This document shows positions 1 to 13,800 of a DNA stretch of 64,000 nt, one piece after another. Below the pieces are notes generated by a model. That model searched no databases and was not told where the DNA came from. It worked only from the letters and a program-made list of their open reading frames with translations. Made by a program: the position numbers and the translations under genes. Origin of the DNA: Membranipora membranacea (Eukaryota > Bryozoa > Gymnolaemata > Cheilostomatida > Membraniporidae); the NCBI GenBank assembly GCA_914767715.1, contig OU612073.1, positions 3,224,001-3,288,000 of the forward strand, read 5' to 3'. Positions within the stretch are counted from its first letter, which is position 1. The number at the start of each line of letters is the position of its first letter.

Positions 1-102
1 TGTAAAACATCAGAACCACAAAAGCTTACAAAACTTTGCTTAATTAAATTGAAAAAAAATGACAAGGAGATGGGAAAGTTTATCCTGGATTGCGGCTTAT
101 AC

Positions 103-3100
103 CTTTTTATCGAGATCGTTAATTTTATCTTTGGTCTTCTTATCATCTGGATTTTTCTGCAGTTTCTTAACAGCTGTGAGCCTCTTTGCAATCAGCACAG
201 ATATATCCTGTCAAATTATAGAATAGAACATGAATGAATAGAGTAGAATGCCTCCATTTGTTGAGGCTACAGGCATGAATGTCCGTGGACATAAGTACGT
301 AATAGCAATCAGGTCAATCGTATAATTTAGTGTTGTCACTAAGGCATCCAGGGGGGTCTTTGTATTAGAATAGGTGTAATAAGCGAAATCCTTGCAACCA
401 CTACGCTCAAATTTATTGCTTTTTAGGCCTTAGGTACTCCAAAAAAGAATTATCTGACCTAGCATTGGCTCTCTCCCTTCAAATTAGAGCTAACACATTG
501 CCGAAGTACAGCCACTAACCTCCAGGTCATCAAAGTCCTCCTCTGGCTCCTGGAAGACTTTCTTCTTCTCTTCTTTAGGAGGTACCGGTGTCCACTCGTT
601 AGGTTCCTCCTTACGGTGATGAGTACCGCTGGATACGGGGAACGATGATCTCAACTTACCCTTCTCCTCATGGGGCTGCAGTGGGAGCTGCTTAGCATTC
701 TGAAATCAAAGTAAATATATATTTTCAAACACTTTATTGGTAATATAGTGATTAATAATATTAATAATTATTAATGACTAGTGATTAATAATTATTAATA
801 ATATAGTCATTATAGATTATTATTAATAATTTTATAAAATTGTTATGGGAAGCTAGTTACAGCAAGTCTTTGACTCAATGAATAAAGTTTATGAAGGTTT
901 TATATAGTTTGATCAATAAGAAAAAAAAGAGTAAGCAATAGGTCAAATAAAATTGAGGTAGTGGTACTGGTTTTCAGTGCCCTCCAGTTACCAAGTGTAA
1001 CAAGCAAGAAGAAAACAACAATGACATGATCATGTGGAGCCCAAGCTGCAACTCTGCACTATATTACAACTGAACTTGGACATTTATTAGTCTGCAAAAA
1101 TTAAAGATTCTGTTGCTTCTACTTGAGAGTTGTTCTCTCATTGACATGGTAGTTCTGAGAGGGGACAACTCTCATAAGATATCAATTGTTCGGGTTTGGA
1201 TAGAGCAGGGAGGGTGGAGTATCTTTCTGGATAGAGCAGGTAGGTATATTAGTGATACCAGTTTTTAGAGAAAATTGACTTCAGTGACACAGGGGGAAAA
1301 ATTCTCTGATAAAGGATAGCTATAAGATTAATCAGGGGAACTGCTTTGTAGGGAGATAAATATGTATTATCTAATATTATTATCTAATACGGCAGAAAAC
1401 AAACCCTGATATTCATGACAATCGGCGCAGCTCTATTAAAAGGCATGGTTACACCCGTGAGATCGTTCTCCTCTGCAGTACAGGGTACATTTAGTAATTC
1501 CTCATCGCTGGAATCTTCTTCATCATCAGAAGCTCGAGCCATCGTACGACAAAACGCTGTTACAAAGTAAAATAAATATTCAAGTTATTGCGGACTTTAC
1601 AGGTAAATTAATAATAATGTTGAATTAACAATGACCATGACAGAAAAGTTGTTGAGTACCAATTCTTGCCATTCTAGCTGGTTGTGTCAAAAGCTTTGAT
1701 GTGTTTCACTAGATCTAAGTGGCAAGTTTTGGTAATAAGATTTACCTAACTACTCATCTTCACAAGTCTAAAGCTAACATGATGGCTCCATGAGATCATA
1801 CCAACTGCAAACAATATGATTTATCTACAAAATTACGCAGCCTCACAAGAAACTTATTCCAAACAAAATTGGCAAATTTGACAACCTTGAGCTAAATTTA
1901 TTTCTGTGCACATCTTGCTGACAAAGGTTTCAATAATAGTAACAACAAAATTGCTCTCTGCCATGTCCGGCAATGATTGCATCGAGGAGCTCCAGGTTAT
2001 TTTATACCTAAGACTACACCAGGGAGTTTGGGACAGCTTGGGTTATGTCCCAAATTAAGTTGTCCCTGACTACACTAACCTGTTAGCTCATTGATGGTAC
2101 CACCACCACTCTTAATCTGAGCCACATCCTCCGGGGTCACTCCTGTAGAGTAAACAGACTTACCGGCGGCCTGCATCTGAGCCACTCTCTTACTATAAAT
2201 AATCACAACGGTCAGTTACTGATAGCCTGAGAGGACAACTTCCAAGTTATATCCAAATTCAACAGAAGTTGATGCCGTAGTAATCACAGCAATTAAATTG
2301 TTACATATATCGATAGTAAGCTGAGACAACATCCATTTACATTCAATCTCACTTTTCTCATTTAATAGAAGCTATTTCCTTTGCTTATTTTTAACATTTT
2401 TATTGACATCCTGGCAGCCTAATCCATTTAAATAGCTAATATCATATTAATCAAAAAAAACAAACTGTTACATATGCCCTGAGAAGGCAACTCTCAATTC
2501 AATTTCCTCATCGATTAGAAGCTGGAATTGAAACACCGGGCATACAATTAACTTACATCGCAATCCTACGAATTTTTTCTTTATCGATGAAGAATGGAGC
2601 CTCAGATTTCTCCCTCATTCTGTCTTTTCTGCCCCTGGATCCGCTTCTAGATCGAGATCGTCTGGAACTTCTATAACATAAACAGTGAAATCATTCTCAA
2701 ATGCATTTGTCAAATAAACACAAAAACACATACAGATGAGATGAAGCCAAATGTTTGGATTATCGACAAGGATATGATAGTTTTGATTTGGTACCTTCTC
2801 GGTCCCAAGCCCTACACAATCACAAAAGAGCATTGGAATTGAGACAATTGGGGATAGATTTGAGATCAGATATGCTTTGCAAATGTCGCATGCTCATACT
2901 GCCGGCAGAAGATTCCTTCTTTGAGGTGTGGCAGAGAAAATATGTAAGCAAGTTCTTCCTTCAACAATAATCAAACGTCCCATGGAATGTACACCAAGTC
3001 AAAAATTATGATTGAGGAATTTCACGTTGGCGAATTTAAAGCTTTTAAAAATCATCGTATATCTCAATTTCAACATAATGGTGTTTTGACAAATTCGATT

Positions 3101-6100
3101 ATCAGTTTTCAATCAGTGAATAAGCAAAATTTAAAATCTTCATTTCTTTCTGTAGGTTATACAGTGAATCGATTACCTGCGGTGATGTCTATCCCTGCTC
3201 CTATCTCGACTTCTATCTCTGTTTCTATCCCGACTCCTATCTTTTCGGCTGCGGTCCCGATCTCTTCGATCATATTTCCTGTCATGATCTCGACTGTCTT
3301 TATAGTCTCTACTACTTCTGTCAGACCTGTCATATATCATATAAAAGGTTACAATCAGTCAGACCTGTCATAGATAAAATGAAAATTTACAGTCTGTCAC
3401 ACCAATCATATATAACTTTAATAATCTGTCAGTCATTTATACAATTTTACATTATACAAAGTGACAATCTGTCAGTGATTTTTCATTTGACCACACCAAA
3501 ATAATACAAACTGTGCACAACAAAACCGTGTAAGTGTTATTGGTCAACATGATATAGTGTTACCATGGTCAAAGATGTAATGTTAAGGTGCATGCAAACT
3601 ATTTCGATTGGTAAGACTTGAAATGGGACTAAAGTAGCAGCGTTTAGTGAGTCTAAGCAATCTGCCAAGTGATGTAACATTCTTTGCTGTGAACAGTTGA
3701 TAGTAAATTTTCTTGTTGTTGGTTGTATTTGAGGTTCCTTCAACTATAGACATTTACTCAATCATAAAACAAACAGATAGCAGCAGTCTATATCACTGGT
3801 TAACATTTCCAAATTTTATACTAATATTTTGATCTTATTTGCCTGCATTTTGAGTTGGCTCCCCTCTAGCTGCCGTTTGAAGGAGAGAGGGAGCAACTCT
3901 GAATGTGGGCAAAGTGGATCTTCACATACTTGCTGCTTTTTCTCCGGCTCGGACTTCTTGTTCGCGATCGACTGCGTGATCTCTTTCTTGATGAATCTTT
4001 TGATGTTTTATGTGATGAAGAGGACTTCTTTGCTTTACTTTTCTTTTCAGCCTCCTTTTTAGTATCTTCCACAGGTTTCTGATCAGAGATAAATTACAGA
4101 AATCAAACTTACGTAATAATATAACAAATCATTTGGTATTGGTCTATGATAGCATGAATTTATTGAGCAGACATGTGGTCTTATGCGCCCGCATTAACAA
4201 AATCTCCTCTCAATCTCGTACTACAACTGCTCAGAACTCTGTGGTGGCAGCATAACTGAGAAATACAGGTCTGAGTAGGCAACTCTTCATATTTGTGGCA
4301 AATTTGCAAAGAAAACCTCAACATCAATACTTACTTACTTCATGGATGATCGCCAACTTCATAGATGAAGGTCCTGGCAATATGGCAAAATTTTTTGTCG
4401 ATAGGAAGTTCCGGTAATCAATCATCGGAGTCCAAAGAAAATCCATGAGCAAATAACTTCTTTCTTAGTGAAAATCCGTCACATTCTCCCAGAAACATTA
4501 AAATCTAACTCACCGGTGACAGTACGTTGAAGAAGGAAGGGTCCAGCTCAGGGTCAGCGGAGGCAGCATTTTTATCCTTCTTATCAGCATCAGGCTGCAG
4601 ACTATCTGACGATTTACTCTGCTTACCATCCTTAGCTTCTCTAGAATCGGATTTATCGTCTCTTTTGTCCCTTTTACTTTTCTTATCTTTCTTGGACTTT
4701 TTGTCCTTTTTACTCTTCTTAGGTTTCTTTTCATCATCCAGGCCTTCAAAGTCATCGATGCCTTCCTCTAGTAAATATCAAATCAAGATATTAGGAATAT
4801 CACCAGCTGAAGAATCATCACATTTTTTGTTTCGAGTTTGATTAGGATCGAGAACGCCGTGGCATGATCTCTACCTACCATCAACAAATCAGCGAGCAAC
4901 CGGCATGTTAGCGTGATATCAGTGAATAGAGGGGGGTCATGAGCGTAGAGTTATTATATGCTCTAGAGTGGACAATGCAGTGCTCAAAACGTCCTACTTA
5001 ATTATTGCGAAATCCATGACGCGACGCAATCTGGTTGTGCATGGCTAGTGCCTGTATCATATAACTTATGATTGAGAATATAGGAATTGAGCATGACAAT
5101 TTATGTTTTAGAGCGCTTATAGCCATTTTTGCAGAAAATTTTTCATGTCACACCATGTGAAACACTTGTAGGTATTTTCACTTGCAGCCATTGGAAAATT
5201 TTTCTATGTTTTCCCATAAAAATAAGCCAAAACCCCAACCGCAAACACATCATGGTGATGAAAAAAAATTACCGGGCTAGCTTGTTTTTTCCACGTTTCT
5301 CCCAACCATAAGTTGTATTCTGTCTCTTTTACTCATATGTTAGCCATCAAGTCAGTTAATGTTATTTGTTCAGTACAAGGTGTACACATAGCTTGTGGAA
5401 AAACTGACTGGAGGTTAAAAGTCGGCCTCTAAGATCCGCCATTTGCAGAAGCAATTTACATACGGTTCTGACATGTTATGTCATTTAGAGCTCTAAATTC
5501 CCTCTCTGGTGGTGTCCTCTAGTTTTTGAATTCGCAAAACCATTCAACCATACACAGCAAGTTTTGAAAGCATATAAATGAATGCATTTCATTTTTGATA
5601 AGTCGCTGAGTATCAAGTGAAACTTTGAATGGAAAACTCACATACCTATCCAGACTGACTCCAGATTTTAAAGAACAAACACTCACTAAGGTGACATTTT
5701 AAGTTGACAGATATTTCTGATTACTCACCATACTTGAAATAAGGGACCATTTGCTCAGTGGATGTTTGATACAATTTTCTGGTATGTTTATAATGACTAT
5801 GGTTGTTTGTTTGTGTTGTAATTTAGTTGAGATGGCAACTTCAGCATCATAAAGAATATTGTGTATACACTCCAGTCAAGGCACTGGCAGTTGAGGTATA
5901 TATGTGCATTTGTTTGCATAGTTTTGAGGGGAGGGGGATTAGTGTAGTAGTGTGCAATCCTTTGAAATGACCAGAGTTAGCATTTCATACAGCTGTGATT
6001 CTCCGTCAGAAATGGATTGATGCTATAAAAATATAAAAGAGGCAGGAAGTGATCTAATGAGCAATGAGGACTGACAGTAACACCACATCTGATTTTAGCA

Positions 6101-9100
6101 CCAATCTTAATTGATCTTCTTTGACATAAGACACAAAAAAACTTATTATAATATCCTCAATAAAGTAATGTTATCTGGAGAGCAAATTTGAATCCGGACT
6201 TTATGTACACTGTGCCTGAAAATGAGGCAAGCTGTAAACTTTTACACCTCCGATCACTTGTTCACAGGCTACTCGTACTTCATTTAATGAAAAATAAAAA
6301 AAACCCACTGAATGTGTTACATATGAGTAAGAGAGACAGGACACAGCTTATATGGCTGGCAAGTGGCAGTAGAAAAAACAAGCTAGCCCGATGATTTTTT
6401 TCATCACAATGATGTGTTTGCGGTTGGAGTTTTGGCTTATTTTGATGGGAAAACATAGAAAAATTTTCCAATGGCTGCAAGTGAAAATACCTACAAGTGT
6501 TTCATATGGTGTGACATGAAAAATTTTCTGCAAAAATGGCTATAAGCGCTCTAAAACATAAATTGTCATGCTCAATTCATATATTCTCAATCATAAGTTA
6601 TATGATACAGGCACTAGCCATGCACAACCAGATTGCGTCGCGTCATGGATTTCGCAATAATTAAGTAGGACGTTTTGAGCACTGCATTGTCCACTCTAGA
6701 GTATATAATAACTCTATGGTCATGAGAGAGTCAGCCAGTCAAACAATCTATAATAGGATTCGCTAGAACCGTTGTTTTTCTTTCACAAGTTTTGGAGTTT
6801 AATATACACGCTCCCTACCAAATTGAACTTGATGCCTAATCATAGTCTATGAGTTGAACAATCTATGATGGAAATAATTGCTAGAACGTCTTCTGAACAG
6901 AATGGAGTCTTATATACGGCCTCTTCCAAACATAGCCTGGTGGTTAATGCCTTAGACTATGGGGTCTCACCTTCCTTCTCTTCCTGTTCTTTCTCTAGTC
7001 TGGATATTTCCTCGTTTATTTTAAGGAGAGCTCCGCTCAGCTCAGACTCCTGGTAATAACACAAACAAGAGATTTAACGTATGTACTCAGAGTCAGAATA
7101 CCTAGACCAAGTATGTTCTGGTTCGCCTGCATTGATCAGCTGCGGGGGAGCAAACCTGAAGGCAGGCAAACCTGATCAAACTTGATCTACATAATAGCAG
7201 TCAGATCAAGTTAACCACAATTGAGAACCCATCCAATGACTAATTGAGTCCCTTGTTGAGATTTTCTGTGGATTGTTTCAAGCTTTTCTCATCAAATATT
7301 AGGCTTATGCTAATGGTGATAACCAGCGAAAGTCTTAATATGTTGCAATTAACCAAAAAATAGTGGTAGATTGAGTAACTAAATCAGTACATTCTTAACA
7401 CGCTTATGGCCATATATTTGATTAGTAAATGGCAATTCAGTTGCATTTCTTTATGAACAGAGTGGCCGTTAAATTCGAGGAAATTTTCCACTCAATTTAG
7501 GAACATTTTTTCCAGCATTTGGAGTTCTCCCCTCTCTTGATCATGGTTATGATGGCCTAATGACATGAAGACAATGTAGATTAAATTTATCCTCACACGT
7601 AGCGATCTCGCAAAAACTTGATAAATAAACTGTCGTTCAGTTTATTTAAAAAGTTTTTGACCTTACCTTAGTTTTAACAATCCAAACGACCCCATCATAT
7701 AACCAGTATATGGAGGTATTCAACTCAATCGTCAGATATCACGGACATCATACAACGGTGACATGGGCGGGCCGATGTCCCAACTTAGAATTCCAGTCTG
7801 CTAGTTGTCTCAGTTTGATTTGGTTCTGTTGATGAGACATAGTTAGTACCGGACATTACTGATTTTGTAGTCTAGGTGATGAGACAGAGGTAAGGAACCT
7901 TTATGGCGCTTGACCAAATCAAATCTAGCTATAAGCCGCATCGACTTCCAATCGCTGTCTGACCACATAGACTACTGATTATTTTACCCATCAAACCTTC
8001 ACAATATACAATCCGTGGTATTGTATTGAGTTGTTTGTATATTGTCAAGGTTCAATGCCTTGGGCTGGGGCTATTCCAGCTTGGAAACTTTGTTTTTCAT
8101 TTCCAGACTAGTAAAATTGACACTAAAATCTCTTCATTTGCCCAGGTGTGATAGCGAGTATCGCAGTAAGATCATGTCAATTACAATACATATGGCTGAT
8201 ATGATCTTGCTGGGAATTCCTGGATAATGTTGTATTATAATATGCCCTATCAGCCCAGAGCAGAGTCAGGTACTAGCTATGTAGCATCAACACTCCACCA
8301 GCTAGCCCGACCTTGTTGCCTGTATTCAGGCATCAAAATCGGGCTAACAAACTGTATTGTTTGCCAACGCCAATCAACAACAATACTGATTGTTGTTGGT
8401 AAACAGGGTTTCTTTTTGGTTCTGCTAATTCATCAGTCTAGCTATTTTACCATCAAAGAGCTAGGCTAAATTGAATTAGCAAGTGATTGGGACGGAAAAG
8501 CTCAATTCTTAATCTTCTAAAAGAGTAAAAATGTCAGAGGGGGGAGGTGAACAAAATCTGCTCGTTTCTAACGTCATGGATAGGACATTAAGAATGAAGA
8601 TGTAAATCATGCTTTTCCACCCGACCAGATCTCAGAAAATCAAAAAATGATTGTGAAAAATGGCACATGCTTTTCATTGATAATAAAACAACTTTTTTTA
8701 TTATTTACGGGAAAATGGTGTTCAAATGGAACTATAATTATTCTCAGTTTATCAAACGAGACAGGGAAGGGAATGGTTCTGCTACCACCTTTCATCTCTC
8801 TTAGTCGGAGCCCACAGCAGAAAGTGACAGCAATTGAATTCTCTTTGAACACCATTGATGCCTTTTCTCACCGCTCATTTGGACACCTCCTAGATCAAGT
8901 TTGATCCATTTGCCTGGATTCGGACTTGCCCCCTCCACTGGTCATGCTGCAGTGATGTGGTGTTGCGTGAACGGTGGAGAGGAAATGACAGCAACTGCAC
9001 GTAAATAGATCAAACTTGATTTAAACAACCCCATGTTGACTGAGTATGTAGGCTACCTGCTTGCTATCTGACGCTTCCTGCTCAGCTTTAAACTGTTTAA

Positions 9101-10855
9101 ATAAATCATCGATTATTTTCTCAGATTCTGTCGTTGGTGCTGGGATGGCCCTGTTAATAAAGAGAAAGCAGTCGGTTACACATTATAGACACCGTCTTTA
9201 TGGATTTTTTTAGTGAGCATTAAGTGGAAAAAACTACAATAACGAGATGCGTCCTTTTAACCTGCCAGAAGGAATCAGCAGTAAATGATCATAAATAATA
9301 AATAATTTCCACTATTTTATCGATGAAAATTTTGTGACAAGTTTAAGATCAAATAGTAGAAACAAAATCCCACAATCATACATGATTAGCAAAATGATCG
9401 TGGAAATTTGGATATGTCCTAAATATATCATTAATTAAAAATTATATTCATATATTAATATAAATCATGGAAAATTTAGGAAGCCTAATTCTGTATATAC
9501 AGTAAAACCTACTCTTCTGATTGATCAGGGTAGGCGGCCAATGATTGATCAGCAAGAGCAGAAGAGGACTTTGGTTTCAACTGCAGCATTAAAAACTTTT
9601 TCCTCTCGGTGGCGTTTTTCTCTGCCTCCTCCCGGGCACGCCTCTTCAGCTCTACCAGTTTCTGTCTGATCAGCTCCTTGGGATCCACCCTCTCTTTCTT
9701 CTTGACATCTGCTGTCTCTGTAACGAATTCGACTTTTGTTATCAACTTTTGGCATTGGTATTAACTGAAACCCCACCAGATTGGATAGTGGTTGATAATA
9801 GAATGGTTCTATCAGCAATCTAAACAGAGTTTGAATTCTAGATTTCAATAAATGATCCGAAGGGGTGGGCTATGACTTGTGCTTAGACTTAGTTCAAGGC
9901 AGGCTTACATAAAGTACTCACAAAATTTTGTTTAAAAGGAATCATGAACCTCCTCCCGGTAAAACCTCTGTTTCTCTGAGCTTTTTGCAGAAACGGAACT
10001 TCAAGTTCAGCCCAGGGTTGCCAATCCCCTTTCCAAAACATTGCGTTTCTACAAATTACCAAATCACTGCAGTGAAACTGCAACGGCCCTGCAACGGCTT
10101 AGCCTTGTCAAGAGTCTTCAGAAATTGTGGCTGCAGGCAAGGCTACAAAGGCTAACCTGATTCACTTTCAGCGGATCCGAGGCCTTGCTGTATAATATGG
10201 ACATCTGTACTGTTTTCTTCTTCTTCTCCACAATCGAGCCAATCATCTCCCCCCTCACCAGCCACCGTACCTTCTGATGGTAGTGGTATAGTCTCAGGTC
10301 CGGGATAAGGTATCTCACTCGGATCAAACTCTACAGCTTCAAATCTGTGAAATAAAAATCGAACTTGTGTAATGGACCTGTTATGCAATCAAACAAACGG
10401 ATGACTAGGATGTCTATAGTCTTCGTCCCTCTAGTCTATAGCAATGAGTATATAGAGTATGGTATGTATCAACCACCCGAAACCAAGGGTGGTTTATACT
10501 GGTTGTTAGTGCTAGACATGACAAAATAGAACCACAATATGACAGTTGGCCTGCTGGGACTACAAAGTTAAAAGTAAGTACAACTACATAGCCTAAGCCT
10601 ACCATGACATTATTGGACATTGGCAAGATAAAGGCATGCACTAATGACTAAGTTGCGTCATGGGCTCATGCTTTTATCCTTGTCCCAACCTAAAGGAGTC
10701 ATTTGTTATTAATTAATACTGCTACTCTTCTCTAAACTGATCTACTCTACTCAACCATTATCCCGGACTCAACTGACTCTGAGCCCTATTTATTATCTAA
10801 TCTTTTGTTGGTAGCATGCAATGAATACTTACAGATCTCCATTAGAGTCATCCAT
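103..10855 (-). CDS. SON: SON-like SR-rich splicing protein, 13 exons, 3' part off the left edge
   Basis: SON proteins sit in nuclear speckles and help splice weak introns. Exons read on the minus strand: 10833-10855, 10157-10344, 9513-9717, 9057-9150, 6971-7049, 4514-4767, 3930-4078, 3177-3326, 2557-2670, 2080-2192, 1405-1556, 520-699 and 103-183. Every junction has GT/AG and the phase is continuous, giving 594 residues without a stop. Residues 105-130 are a charged helix, about 205-245 a lysine-rich tract, and about 315-420 RS/RD repeats. From residue 410 the order matches the human SON C-terminal part as I remember it: IDKEKIRRIA, then KSGGTINELT (human KSGGATIEELT), an acidic stretch, MPFNRAAPIVMNI (human HPFKLSEPKPIFFNLNI), FPVSSGTHHRKEE (human FPVSSGSQHRKKE), then RLTAVKKLQKNPDD. 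The G-patch and double-stranded-RNA-binding domains should lie left of position 1. The giant vertebrate repeats are absent. The start at 10855 is the first ATG of a short first exon and is less certain than the rest. Confidence 0.87.
3831..3926. mobile_element. Family A palindromic MITE, copy 1
   Basis: The left arm TTTGATCTTATTTGCCTG continues into GAGTTGGCTCCCCTCT. The right arm is its inverted match, AGGGAGCAACTCTGAATG then GGGCAAAGTGGATC. Six further places in the window share this arm. Its right end stops within a few bases of the SON splice donor at 3929-3928. Confidence 0.7.
4937..6727. mobile_element. Foldback element with ~400 bp terminal inverted repeats
   Basis: The stretch 4937-5340 reappears inverted at 6319-6727 with few differences, for example the blocks around TGGACAATGCAGTGCTC and CGGGCTAGCTTGTTTTTT. 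About 980 bp of unrelated spacer separates the arms. The outer ends read TCATGAGCGTAGAG and, inverted, TCATGACCATAGAG. The spacer has no transposase-like reading frame, so this looks like a non-autonomous long-TIR DNA transposon. It sits in the SON intron 4768-6970. I could not fix a target-site duplication. Confidence 0.85.
7103..7189. mobile_element. Family A palindromic MITE, copy 2
   Basis: It begins TAGACCAAGTATGTTCTG and ends CAAACCTGATCAAACTTGATCTA, with GCCTGCATT and GGCAGGCAAA as inner arms. It lies in a SON intron, just upstream of the 6971-7049 exon on the minus strand. Confidence 0.65.
8891..9022. mobile_element. Family A palindromic MITE, copy 3
   Basis: It begins TAGATCAAGTTTGATCC with GCCTGGATTC inside, and ends with AGATCAAACTTGATTTA. 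The two ends are inverted copies of each other. It lies in a SON intron, about 35 bp from the 9057-9150 exon. Confidence 0.7.
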
Positions 10856-13800
10856 TGCGGGATCTCAGAAGTATCCCTATAGTTTTTTCGCACTAGAGGT
10901 TACATAGTCCGCAAATTGCTACCTTCTTGCAATTATGCTGTCATATTTTATGGATGTAGCAAGAAGAAATGCTGTGAATGAACTTTCTTGTCCAGAATAA
11001 CTAATCTAGTCTGAGGAACTTCTATCTGTCAAATCACATCCTTATCAAAATACAGGTAAACTTGTTTGTGCAGCAGATTTAGGTTTTACTGTGTGCAGCC
11101 TAAAGATTGGCCTATATTGACAGGATTTCCATAATTAGAAGTTGTCTTTTCAAAAAGCTAGACAAAGCAACTCCCTACTCCAACCCCTATAGTGAGAATT
11201 TCTACCAGGTTGTGGCAGCAATGTTTAGTTCATTGGTGGCAGCAACCAAAATTCTTTATACATGATGAGAAGAGATTGCCTAGCTGAGGGCTTAAAAAGC
11301 TGCTCTTCGGGGTTGGTGCCGCCGCTGCACTGTCTAGGTCTGTGTCGTATCTGTTCCTTGGCTCCCCTGCTGTTCTGTGTGTTGGGTTGTTGGGTGTAAG
11401 GTGGGGGCTGGCCAGCCTGGGCGTTTGTTGTTTTGCTGCTCTTTAGATATCTAGTACTCTTACACATTTCTGAGGTATGATCTGACTTGGACAACCTCTA
11501 ACTCTCTTACTAAGCTGCAACTTGCTGGTGAGTAACAAAACCATATGCTTGGCTGGGAGTTGTCCCTGATATTGATGTCTCACTTCTGTTTCGAATTAAT
11601 GACCGACATTATCCGACCTCGACCTACGATCTCAATAGATGAGCAACCTTACTCAGAGGGAGATTACCCAGATGTGAGATGAGAGAATGCTCCTCTAAGA
11701 TCAGAGAGCAATAAAAGAAATTGAATGCTAATTGTAAATTGGAAGTTTGGAGGTGGTTACAGAGACTGTTGATTGAGCGTATTTGCTTCAAGATCAGAAG
11801 ACACTATTACAGCAGGTAACATATGCGTACAGTGATGCATGGTACCCATGACTGTACTAATGCCCTTTCTTGTGATCGCATCACATGTGACAAACAAATA
11901 ACAATTTGTGATTTCACCAACCAACAAATCAACAGGTTGATATCACAAGATGATGACTAACCAAGGAAAACTCCCTGGACTTCCTTGACACCTTAACGAG
12001 TCATACTATTGATCGAAGACGACTTTAAACCCATGAAATCAATCATCTCACTAGGGGCAAAAGTTATTTGAGACTGTTTATCTTGTCATGCTTTCAAATA
12101 ACATATATAATACCATTTCATATTGTTTCAAATAATATGAGGATCATCATCATGAGCTGTCGTTGACGGATTCAGTGTCGATCACAGAAGCAAACTGGTC
12201 CCAGGGTACCAACTATCATTGCTCAAGTTATATTCATGATTTTCACACCTTCTAAAGTCAGAACAAACTGATCCTCAGGCGTGGCAACTTGGCTTTCGTG
12301 GACAAGAACTGTGCTTGCAAGCAAAAAGCAATTCTACTAGATTGTCACCCTACACATGAACTAAAACTGTGCTGAAAAGCTGCCGAGTCACTTTAACAGG
12401 ACAGAGAAAGACAGGTTTATTTCCAGACTGTCAATGTGCCACAACCAATTATCACATGAAGCCATTTCAGAACGAGCTTTGTAAACTTCTAATCTTGCCA
12501 CATCACTGTCACTGGGCGTGTTCCATGAATAAGAATTAGTTGTGAATAATATATTAATGCATATTAACTACCCAACCATTTTATAAGGCAAAAAGCCATA
12601 GCCGTCACACCTCATAGTTACCACCAAGCACCGATCACTTTTTACCTTGACGCACTTTAACATTAATGATCCTATCGACCTCTCATAAAGTCAATTGTGA
12701 TCAAACGAACGATAACCCCCACTTTGATATAATGTGGTCAATGCAAAAAAACTGATGGCCATAAACTGTGTTTTGAATTTCCGCCAGGAAATCACTATCA
12801 CTAGCGATCAATAGCTTTATTTAGCTTGTAAGTTTTTGTCATGGGCGATCTCTACTTGGGCTATCTGAGCTTGGTCTGACTCCGAGTTGAATGTTAAAAG
12901 CTGAGCTGATTGGCCTATCTCAATGGCTAGACGAAGGCACTTGAAGTAAGGTCTCCATGGTGCATCATAAAAGGAAGTGATGAAACGGAGGATATCAATC
13001 AACATTAAATTGGTAAGCAGTACCAGTGAATTCTGTAATCCTTGATTGCGGAACCCTGTGTGACGTATAGGCTTGGCATACTGATTATATCCTTCTCTCT
13101 GGCTATGATATATTATAATCATTTCAATATAAACAGCAAATCATCACCAACAGGCAAAACAAGTCACAGTACCAGCTTGCATCACACCACAGCTGCCCAG
13201 TGATCTCATCCCCAAGTGTAATAAATAAAGACTGAACTTTTCATTTTTTGTATCATGAGAACATTGATAAAACTGTTTATTGAGGAAACCAACTGCTAAC
13301 CACAGATAGTTTGAGTAAAACATGACTGCTCAACAGGCAGCATTTGCTTTGTAATGTGAGAAGCACCAATTTTTGGTAAAATAAATAATTAGTAGGCTGG
13401 GTAGCTCAATCTTGCTACTAAAAAACATGATTATTCACAAATAAAAAATACTGAATAATAACTTATTTACCAACATTTATAATGCTGTAAACTAACTGAG
13501 TGAGATGCTTTCGTTCCAAATGGCAGAAAATCGAGAATACGTTTGTTGGACACAAAAGGACATAGATACTAACAAATAAAACAACGAAATAGAGTTACTA
13601 GGCCTAAAAATTAGACAATACATACTATGAAACGGATAAGGAGATTGCACTATGATTGGCATATCAGTTTAGGTTTACTATCACTTGGCCCTTATTGTTC
13701 CCATTGAGACTTGAGAAAAAAAAAACATTTCATTAGTCAAATACACCCTAGGCAGTCTTGAGCAAAGCAAAATGTCATTGAGTTCCTGTGAGAAAGTGGC

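Noticed and set aside
3829-4062. Plus-strand frame across the SON RS exon
   Set aside because: It is the antisense shadow of the RS repeats (minus-strand exon 3930-4078) plus a MITE.
12817-13122. 101-codon minus-strand frame between SPSB and SON
   Set aside because: It has no recognisable motif, no splice context and lies where the SPSB 3' untranslated region is expected.
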